Origin: Limnephilus marmoratus
Lineage: Eukaryota > Arthropoda > Insecta > Trichoptera > Limnephilidae
DNA length: 64,000 nucleotides
Direction of reading: 5' to 3'
Assembly: GCA_917880885.1 (NCBI GenBank)
Contig: OU862910.1
Location: 55,853,285 to 55,917,284 of the forward strand
Part shown: positions 55,986 to 64,000 of the stretch, in pieces
Numbering within the stretch: position 1 is the first letter of the stretch
How the letters are laid out: each line of letters opens with the position of its first letter
Notes under the pieces: model-generated
The model's database searches: none
Told to the model about the DNA's origin: nothing
The model's input: only the letters and a program-made list of their open reading frames with translations
Translations under genes and position numbers: made by a program

Positions 55986-56587
55986 ACTATAACTATTCAA
56001 TACATAAATAAACAAGTTTACTAACAAGCCATCAGTTTATTGAACTCTGGTCTTTCCTTGCAATGCCATCTCCATTCCTTTGTTTTTATTTTGTGAAGGA
56101 TGCTGAGGAGACTTATGTAGAATGAAAATATGCCAAATTACGCGTAATGAATAAAATATATATATTTTTAAAATTAATATTTTTTTACTAACGTGTGGTG
56201 TTCCAAGTTCAAAGTAATGCTGTATTTTGCTTGGTATCTACAATTTAAAGATATCTATCTCTAGGGCATTACTAATAAGCATGTTTTAAATTTTACACAA
56301 CTGACAACCATTATCCATTCATAAATGTTTGTTTATCAGTTGTGTAAAATTTAAATCATGTCTATTAGTAAGGGGGTCAGTGTTTTGACTCCCCAGTTTG
56401 TTATTTTGACACAATCAGTTTTTGTTAATTGTCTACCGACTTCCACCAACAGAGAAACCAAAAAGAGCCTAGTTGTATTTTACTATATCCGAACCGCCTG
56501 AAATTTTGGATTCTTACTAAAAACTATGATCTTTATAGGAATCAATCAAAAAATCTGCAAAAAGTAGCATTTGGAAAAATGGGAGGA
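55986..56587. other. Possible intron, no gene recognised
   Basis: AT-rich. GTTTTAAATTTTACACAACTGA near 56283 and its near inverse TCAGTTGTGTAAAATTTAAA near 56336 form an imperfect hairpin around CAAC...ATAAATG. Confidence 0.4.
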
Positions 56588-57184
56588 ATGCAGATCCTGC
56601 CATGTCTGGAAATTTAATAAAAAGGCACTTTTTAGATGAGAAAAGTTTGGAGAAGCTGAATAAAAACAAAATTAAGGCGCGCTCGGCAAAATTGAGGGAG
56701 ATACAGCCGTTCAAAGTATAAATAAAATTTCACTTCGCAAACCGATACTGTCAGTCCGACCGTCATTTTGTCACTAACCTAAGAAAAGAAAGTGCCCCTT
56801 TATAACGCCTACTCGCGTCAAGGCGAGAAAAATATCCCAGTTTTCAAGTAGTTTAGCGGCTACGCTAGGTTTGTGTAACGTGGTTTGTGATTCTGGCGTA
56901 CAATCTCACAAGACGAAAGCTAATTTTAATTTTATGTAATCGAAATTTAGAATGAAATATTTTCCACTTCCCCCAATGCAAATAGCTGCCTTTGAATGTA
57001 ATTAAGGTAAATCAACATAACAGTGACAAAATGGCGTAGTATCGGTTCACGAAGTGAAATTTTATTTATACTTTAAACGGCTGTATCTATTATGTAATTT
57101 TTTTTTATTCAGCTTCTCCACACTTTTCTTATCTAGAAAGTGCCTTTTTATTAAATTCCCAGACATTGGCAGGATCTGCATTTC
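56588..57184. mobile_element. Second foldback structure with one 94-bp unit
   Basis: Arms about 56588-56776 (AATGCAGATCCTGCC..., AAAATTTCACTTCGC) and 57021-57184 are inverse copies with small differences. The loop carries a single diverged 94-bp unit (56790-56888: GTGCCCCTTTATAACGCC, TTTAGCGGCTACGCTAGG) of the array at 50.9 kb. The plus arm has an open stretch ending in REIQPFKV-stop, not recognised. Confidence 0.6.
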
Positions 57185-58023
57185 ACCCGGAAAAATAATC
57201 AATATGGGTGCAATGTAAACTTTCTGCGGTCCAGACGTGGATACTTTAGATCACATTGGTTGTCCCCCTCTAAATAAATGTCGAAACTGACTCCAATCTT
57301 CATATAAGTAATTATGAAATTTGCATAACTTCAATTACTTATCTGAATAACAATATTGTTTTCTTGAATGTGTTTAGATTTTATGTAATTAATGGTTGAT
57401 TCAAATAAAGTTTTATGTTGAGTAATAAATTATATTTACTATTATTGAAGTCTCAATAAAACTTAATGGTCACCGAGTATCCTCTTATCTTATCTTTATT
57501 AATATTTAATTATTAAGTTTGTATTTTACTACTTTGGTTGACTCACTAATCTCTTTATGAAGGTAGATAATAAAAAATACTATTAAATTTACTCTTGGAA
57601 TTTTACTGTAAGTCAAATGATATTTTTTGAAGGATAAAAGGTTATTCTTATTGACTTTTTTCTTTCAATTAAATTCAGATATTTTATTCCCTTTACAAAC
57701 ATTACAAAATTATAATTTTAATGAATAGACATTTATAAAAGTAAGGTTTTATACGAGACGCACCGAAGATTGCTATTTAAAATCTGCTTCATTGATGTTA
57801 AATATGACAATATCCAAAGTGATTATATTTATCAACAAGATAGCTCTCTCCACCTGATGACCATTGGCAAGTTAGTCCTGCAGGCCGGGAGATAAAACAA
57901 TCTGTGCTGTCGGTGACCTAGATAATTATCGGGAACATAGAGATTAATGCTCTCCACGATGACCCCAGTTTTTGAACCATCCACGAATCAGTGTGAAGAC
58001 ATGTAAAGCAATGTGTACACTAG
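57185..58023. other. Non-coding stretch, no feature recognised
   Basis: AT-rich, no gene or repeat match seen. Confidence 0.5.
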
Positions 58024-58666
58024 GGTAGGTCACAACCATATGGGAAAAAAATCTTGTTTTCAATTTATCTAATAGTGAAAAAAGGGTGTTAAATGGAGAT
58101 ATAAAACATGTAATTTTTTTAATAATATTTGGATACCATCTTTTTCCTCCGATTGACTTTGATATTTCACATAATAGAGAAAAACCCACCTTGTTGAATC
58201 CTAAAAAAATGTTAGATAAACCATTAAAAATGAACTAATTTTAATAACACAAGAAATAGAGTTAATATTTTGATTTATTTGATAAAAAAAAAAAAATTAA
58301 TATAATTCAAATTAACTCAAGGCAGTGTATTCAAATACCTGCAAAATCCTTCTTACTCTCAAATTTCGGCATTATTTTGAAGAATCAATCTTGGGACTTT
58401 TTGTAAATGATTTCATAAAAATATACTATATTTGGTATAGAAGATTACAAAAAATATGGTTTAAAGAATTCATAGTAACTTTTTTATACACAAGAAATAA
58501 CCCATTAATATGAACATTTTCAAAACTTTGAAGGGAATCCAGAGAAAGATCTTGTAGGTATCAGAAATTTGAAAAATTTTAAACACGTTATTTTGAACCC
58601 ATTTGGCACCCTTTTATCGCTCTTAGAATTTAAAAATAACATTTTTTTAAAAATTACCCACCTTAG
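58024..58666 (+). repeat. Repeat X, uninterrupted copy
   Basis: Collinear with 2468-2738 plus 4806-5165. It begins TAGGTCACAACCATATGGG and ends AACATTTTTTTAAAAATTACC. It serves as the empty-site reference for the Helitron/LINE nest. Confidence 0.8.
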
Positions 58667-59039
58667 TGTACATCCTTTCTGACCCTAGATGGTTCATTCC
58701 GAGCATACCCAAGAGAAAGTCAGTAGGATAAAACCACGGGTAGTAGCCATCCTCCCACAAGTAGAGATCTCAAAAATTTCTATTGAATTTATTTTTGTAT
58801 TTGAGGGGATAATTCAACTGGTATATGCACTGATTGATCAGAACTGTGAGATTTTTAGCAGTCCAAGTGTGTTCATAGATCGGTGCTTTGAAACCTATGC
58901 CACAGTGTCTGTTTTGACAGAATGACCCTGTGGGATTTATAGTGCAGTCTATGGTCCACCAACAGAGCAGCAATGTGAGACTTTAAGTATACCGACATAT
59001 TATCACTTTGACTCTTTTAACTCTATTAGCCTTTTAGAT
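58667..59039. other. Non-coding stretch, unassigned frame
   Basis: A 78-codon frame (58689-58925) has no motif I recognise. Confidence 0.35.
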
Positions 59040-59530
59040 ATGGTGTACTGTACAAGGCCAGCAGATACTTTAATAGTACACAACTGCTGACCCTGTACAA
59101 ATCGCAAATGCGCCCCACTGATGAATTTGGCAGCCACGATGGTCTGGAGCCCCAAAATAACTTGACTCTGTGCAGAACTGGCGGTGTTTGATAGTTTCCC
59201 AAATGGATTACAAATTTTAGAGCACAGGTGTCGGGTGGGAATGCTATCCTTGTACTACCATTTCAATGGAAGATGCTCTGAGGAACTGGTGTCATGATAG
59301 TTGGGAAACATGCCAAATGCACCCACCACTTGTACATGTTTCTACTACTTGTTCAAAAGTTCAGCAGCTCGACTGTTTTTTCGGCCTCTTTGTTTCCTCC
59401 CTCCCTCCTCGAAGAGTTCCATGTTCACTCCTTCCTCTCCTCAAAAGACCCCCACAAACCATTCCCAAAGATAGGTCCTGAAGGAAATCATTTTCCTCAA
59501 GGCCTCCTGTGTGAAGTTGATGTAAAAAAT
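59040..59530 (+). pseudogene. LINE copy C, strongly decayed 3' end
   Basis: TACTTTAATAGTACACAACTG, CTGTACAAATCGCAAATGCG and GAGCACAGGTGTCGGGTGGG match copies A and B. Many deletions. The 3' hairpin is still recognisable (CCTCAAGGCCTCCTGTGTG). Confidence 0.75.
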
Positions 59531-59760
59531 TGTGTGCAGCTCACACGCAGTTGAAACAAACCTTCAGACAACTAAAGTAGACAAGAGTGGGGAGGCTACG
59601 AAGCACCTCACAAAGAGGAGACTAGTCTACCTCATTCTCTCGCAGGCTAAATCCTAGAGATGTATGTGTTTGTCTCTTTTTAGTGTAGCTTTTTTGTTTC
59701 ATCAAGTTTCAAATCACAATGGTGCTAATGAAGTTTTTACTTCAAAAAGACTCTTAGAAC
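59531..59760 (+). repeat. Repeat T, copy 3
   Basis: AACTAAAGTAGACAAGAGTGG, ACGAAGCACCTCACAAAGAG and CAAGTTTCAAATCACAATGG, as at 33070-33300. Confidence 0.7.
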
Positions 59761-60547
59761 GACGCTGTAAGTGCCTCTGCACATCACGCTACTTACAAGC
59801 TACTCGAGCCTCAAGTGCGAGGTACGCGCGCCGCTCGTGAGTACCATATAAGAAACTGAATAACTGCTTATTCCCTTGTTCCCTTATTTCCTACCTATAA
59901 ATTGCCAAAAACGAAGTGCGCTTGTTCGCTTTACTTGCGTGACAATAAAAGTGTAGTCACACCTGTGAACCGCCTGTGACTGCGCGGAAGTTTATTGTTG
60001 TTTCCCGCCTCACGAAGTGTGTATGGTTTGGCCAGCACCTTGTGTGAATCCATCGTTGGCTATTAGATTGTTGTTTCCCGCCTAACTGTGATAAACGCAA
60101 ATTTGTACTTGTGAATTGTTTGCCCGCCCTTGTGACTTTACAAGTGAATAACCGCCGAAAATCTTCTACCATTCGCAGTGAAGATTATTGCTTTGTGTAT
60201 TTCGCCCGCCGCACGCGTGTTAAGTGAACACCGTGTCTTCTGTATTATTAATTGTGAATTATAGAGACTAACCTGTGGCCTAAATGGACTTATAACCTGA
60301 AGCGGACTGTATGAGGTGCGGTATGGTGAGTTTTTGGCATCCATTTTTTTACCTTTCCTATGGCAGTTACTCAGTGAATTTCTTTATTTTGGCACACGCA
60401 CACGCATCCGTTATGCGAAGGAGAGATTGCCGCAGCCATCTTTGTACGCTCAACCAAACTATACTTTACCAGAATACGGAAGAAAGGATTTAGTGGAGAA
60501 GGCATGGATCCATATTGGAAAAAATATCTTTTGATATCGCTTGACAT
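59761..60547. other. GC-richer stretch, possible leader exon or LTR
   Basis: Three GTTTCCCGCC/TTTCGCCCGCC words recur about 70-130 bp apart, with TATAAGAAACT near 59849 and a splice-like ATG|GTGAGT at 60323-60331. It may be a 5' leader/first exon or an LTR-like region. Overlapping short frames are not recognisable. Confidence 0.3.
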
Positions 60548-61060
60548 TTGTTAAGAGGACATAGGTAGAGAAACCCAGAAATATGTCATTTTCAAAAAAG
60601 TTTTTAGACGTATTGACTCTTTTCCACAAAAAATTATAAATGGATTTCGAAAGATTGTTCTTTTATCTAGCATAGTTATGTAATAAATTTTTAGAATTTT
60701 TTTTAATTTTTAGTATAATAAGGTTATTCCATAGGTCGTTGGCAGATTTGTTAAATTTTCAAAAAAGTTTTTGTATTATACCACACCCATTTCAAATAAT
60801 GTAATCATGCAGTGAAATAAATCAATACATTATCTAGCAAAGTTATGTATTAGAATTTCAATTTTAGTTTCAATAAAATCATTAAAAAATATGTACGTAC
60901 ATGTGTTTCTTGACGAAAATTGGTCCATTTGTGTATTTATTTGCGCACTTATAAACTAATATATTTCATATTTTTTTACATACTTATTGTGCTAAGACAT
61001 TATTGACAAATCATAAATAAGTTTGACCGAAAAATAATTTTGGGAAGCATTTAATTTTAA
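60548..61060 (+). repeat. Repeat S, copy 3 (3' truncated)
   Basis: Matches 32350-32830 closely, including CCATAGGTCGTTGGCAGATT. It ends near 61000, before the second half present in copies 1 and 2. Confidence 0.75.
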
Positions 61061-61624
61061 TTAATTAACAGCTTCGCATTTGACGATTTTATCATAGCGC
61101 CGAAACACAAAATTTCGCAGTTCATTACGGTCCGAAACGTGGCCAGACGAGGACGTGTCCGCGTCGCTCTGAATTACAACAGTTTGAAATAATATTTTGG
61201 AAACGAAATGTAAATACATACGAATTCCTTGTTTCACGTTCGTAAAATCTACAGGGTTGACCGAATTTCATTTTCATTGAATATTTTTATGCAAAAAGTT
61301 GTATATTTAAAAATAAATGTTTTTATTTGTCCCTTATTATACGATACAAAAAACAAGAGTCCCAAATGCCCCATTTTTTTAAAGTAAAACTTCTTTACGC
61401 ATGCTCGACACATGGGGTTAACTGGTGAATCGTTACGAAAAGTGGTGATTGTTACGAAAAGTGGTGCTGGTTACAAAAAATGACATGCGAACGGTAATCG
61501 ATGCGAACAGTGATCAATTGCTAGGCGGGTCGGGCCTTTAGGCTCGCTTGTTATTCGTGTTATTGTTATATTGTTAATGGACTATTTGTCCGTAAATAAA
61601 TAAATAAATAAATTATATACAGCG
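61061..61624. other. Non-coding stretch, no feature recognised
   Basis: A (AAAT)n run at 61596-61615 precedes the Helitron array. No gene. Confidence 0.45.
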
Positions 61625-61695
61625 GGTACCCGGCATGCATGGGTTCGGAAGTTATGCGCGTACATACATTTCGGCGATTCATTTTCATTTATATA
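61625..61695 (-). mobile_element. Internally deleted Helitron remnant
   Basis: The 3' end text GGGTACCCGGCATGCATG is joined straight to the 5' module (TTCGGAAGTTATGCGCGTAC, CATTTCGGCGATTC); the C-rich body is gone. Confidence 0.6.
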
Positions 61696-62219
61696 CTAGC
61701 TGGTGCCCGGCATGCGTTGCTATGCCGTTCAACAAAAAATTGTTTCTCCCTGCGTGTCCTTTCCCATTCGTCCCGTTCACCTTCCGCTTCCCCTTCCTCT
61801 CCCGCGTCCCCTTCCCCTCAAACGTTCCCACTCCGCCTCCTCCACCTTCCGACTCCCCACTCCACTCCTCTTCCCCCGTCCCGCCAACTCCCCTCACGAA
61901 TTCCCTTCCCCCCTCCCAGGTTCCCCTCCCCCTCCCTGGTTCCCGTCCCTTTCCACCCGCGGCACCAATACCCAAGTTCCTATCCCCCCTCCCGCATTCC
62001 ATACATTCAGTTCTGGTACATTTAGTTTTCAAACAGCTCACGTGCCACCCATTGAATTTTTAGTATACACATTTTATAATGCCAGAGCTCACCAGTAGTT
62101 ATATACAAACCTTGTCCTGGCAATAACAAACACAACAAAAAAAGAATTATCCAATTTGGTGTAGTCGTTCGGAAGTTATGCGCGTACATACATTTCGGCG
62201 ATTCATTTTCATTTATTGA
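61696..62219 (-). mobile_element. Family-1 Helitron, complete, 524 bp
   Basis: Minus strand: TCAATAAATGAAAATGAATC at 62219 to the hairpin and CTAG at 61696. It has the C-rich body and the CCAGAGCTCACCAGTAG segment. No coding capacity; the overlapping Pro/Ser- and Gly/Arg-rich frames on both strands are artefacts. Confidence 0.8.
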
Positions 62220-62225
62220 TATTTA

Positions 62226-63017
62226 TATATATGCCGGGTACCAACCTTTGCCATTTAATAACGAAATTGTTTCTCCCTGCGCGTCCTTTCCCATTCGTCC
62301 CGTTCACCTTCCACCTCCCCTTCCTCTCCCGCGTCCCCTTCCCCGTTCGCGTTCCCACTCCTCCTCCACCTTCCTTCTCCTCACTCTACTCCCCCCCTTT
62401 TCCGTCCCGCGATCCCCCCTCCCGAGTTCCCCTCCCCCCTCCCATAATCACCTCCTCCCTCCCGCGGATAACCCTCTCGAATTCCCCTCTCCCCTCCCGA
62501 GTTCCCCTCCACCCTCCCGGGTTCCCCTCCCCCCTCCTGCATTCCATACATTCATTCCCGATACATTCAGTTCTCATACAGCTCGTGTGCCACTTATTGC
62601 AATTTTATTATACAAATTTCATGATGCCAGAGCTCGTGTCCTTTCCCATTCGTCCCGTTCCCCTTCTGCCTCCCCTTCCTCTCCAACGTCCCCTTCCCCT
62701 CTCCTCACTCCCCTCGCCCGCTTCCCCTATCCCTTAAACCCTCACCCGTTTTCCTCTCCCCCCTCCCGAGTTCCCCTCCCACCTCCCGGGTTCCCCTCCC
62801 CAACCCATCCCGCGGGCCCCCTCTCCCGAGTTCCCCTCCCTTGTCCCCCTCCCCTTCCCTCCCTCATCCTTCACCCCTCTCCCATCCGCCACCTCCTCCC
62901 GCATTCCATACATTCACTCCCGGTACATTCAGTTTTCAAACAGTTTGCGTGGCACCAATTGCAATTTTATATACAAATTTCATAATGCCAGAGCTCACCA
63001 GTATATACAGAAACCTT
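62226..63017 (-). mobile_element. Compound family-1 Helitron, cut by the next element
   Basis: The 3' end is degenerate (CCGGGTACCAACC, no CTAG). A second C-rich body starts at about 62635 after CCAGAGCTC, so two copies are fused. At 63017 the 5' module stops in AAACCTT, where the Academ-like tip begins. Other copies continue GTCCTGACAATAAC, so this is a clean insertion point. Confidence 0.7.
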
Positions 63018-64000
63018 TAGTCCAGTCAAGGAAGGGGGTGTAGAGTGCGTGAGCAGGGACCTAAGCGATTCCTTCAGAAACTTGTTTAGGGTGCTTAGGA
63101 TGTGAACATACTAAAAATCCTGACGTCTAGGTGGTGAGCCAGGGGGGGAGGGGGAGGGGGAGGTCCCAATTTTCGGGTTTCCGCTTATATCTCAAAAACG
63201 GTGCGCCGCAGAGGAAACTTTTTTGATAATAAGTAAAAGCTGATAAAATTATCTACAACTTTTATTCTATACGTAATTTTCGAAATCCCAGCCATTTTCG
63301 AGTTATTCGCTCCACAAATGTAGATATTTTCGAAAAAAATCATTTTACCTCACATTTTTCATCAAACATTCCTTCATATCGTCTAAAATATTCATCAAAG
63401 AAAAAAATTTATTCAAAAGAAGTTGTAAAGAATTTAATTTTCTTTTAGAATATATAGACATATGTAAATTTATCTTCAACCGTTCAACATTTACAGCAAT
63501 TTGAAGTTTTTTCGTAAAATGTTGTCATTTTCAGAAAGAGCTGTTTTTATCTTATTACTGACACACAACACTTGTTCGTTCGCCTAATAATATGTGTGAC
63601 CACACTTTAAAACCAGTTATTAAATAAAATAGGTAAAAATCATATTACTTGAAAAATACATAATTGTATTTTATAATCATAATGTTTATTCTATTTCGTT
63701 ACATTAAGCACATAAAATTATAGATCTCATTGTTATCACTGTTCTCAATAACATCATGTTACATTCTCATCCTCCTTGGACGTGGGGGTCCTCGCAAGCG
63801 TTGTTCATCCATGGCATCTTCATCCTCAGTATTGGATGGTTCTTGCTGAATGGGCTCTATGTCGTCGTCATCGTCGTCCTCGGCAACAGGCACGCTATTG
63901 AGGCATCTCCCTTGGCAGGAGACTCGGAGACACGCTGCAGAACAGGTCAGCATTGCTTTTCGGCATCCACATTTGCCAATTGCACAATCCCTGGTGCAGC
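63018..64000 (-). mobile_element. Second Academ-like element, end only
   Basis: It begins TAGTCCAGTCA, the same 11 nt as the tips at 9924 and 10082 and the end at 15212. As in that element, a G-run region lies about 110-160 bp inside (63138-63165), followed by a CTACAACTTTT phrase and then AT-rich DNA before the 3' end of a coding region. The rest lies beyond the window. Confidence 0.55.
63759..63998 (-). CDS. C-terminus of an Academ-like protein (partial)
   Basis: The frame runs off the window edge without a stop; the stop is at 63759-63761. It reads CTRDCAIGKCGCRKAMLTC, then SAACLRVSCQGRC, then an acidic tail with a run of six Asp and NTEDEDAMDEQ, and ends GPPRPRRMRM. The spacing C-x3-C-x4-C-x-C-x6-C-x3-C-x4-C-x3-C is an eight-Cys, CXC-like module, probably zinc-binding. 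It corresponds to the degenerate Cys-rich end of the 5.1-kb element. The acidic tail is extra. Confidence 0.55.
   Translation of the reverse strand, partial: CTRDCAIGKCGCRKAMLTCSAACLRVSCQGRCLNSVPVAEDDDDDDIEPIQQEPSNTEDEDAMDEQRLRGPPRPRRMRM

Overview
The window looks like intergenic chromatin from an insect, most likely a moth or butterfly. The DNA is AT-rich and almost every readable protein is a transposon remnant. Short Helitrons end in hairpin-CTAG, there are mariner, hAT-like and several non-LTR (LINE) families, and short (CCTAA)n runs match the TTAGG insect telomere repeat. No intact cellular gene is present. One possible first coding exon lies at 55.7 kb. I found no rRNA gene, functional tRNA gene, CRISPR array or prokaryotic operon. 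Species and clade calls are inference, because nothing could be searched. Repeat family letters (R, S, T, U, V, X, Z) are my own labels.

0-9 kb: two small MITEs, then a three-level nest (repeat X containing a Helitron containing a 5'-truncated LINE), more Helitrons and a LINE tail. 9-15.5 kb: a 5.13-kb DNA transposon with about 433-bp terminal inverted repeats (TIRs). Its broken coding sequence carries XPG/flap-nuclease-like motifs and a Cys-rich C-terminus, which suggests an Academ-like element. It sits inside repeat R. 16-25 kb: repeats S, Z and V, a Helitron with a nested LINE, and a deleted mariner inside a second copy of R. 25.9-29.1 kb and 34.6-38.7 kb are two diverged copies of the same long segment, each opened by different insertions.

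29-34 kb: a TIR element carrying a LINE tail, an exact 8-bp-TSD hAT-type element inside a third copy of R, and a 985-bp palindrome whose arms carry a tRNA-like sequence. 38.7-49 kb: SINE-like elements sharing a tail with the LINE, a 1.0-kb element with RSS-heptamer-like termini (Transib-like) that holds a possible two-exon mini-gene, a LINE copy with a 5' inversion, and more Helitrons. 49-57 kb: three foldback structures, one with (CCTAA)n runs and a 94-bp tandem array in its loop, then a second LINE copy and the candidate exon. 58-64 kb: further LINE, S, T and X copies, a Helitron array, and at the right edge the end of a second transposon. That element begins with the same 11-nt tip as the 5.1-kb element and encodes the same kind of Cys-rich tail.

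The most promising undescribed material is the pair of Academ-like elements, the RSS-like 1.0-kb element, and the foldback elements with telomere-like or tRNA-like cargo.
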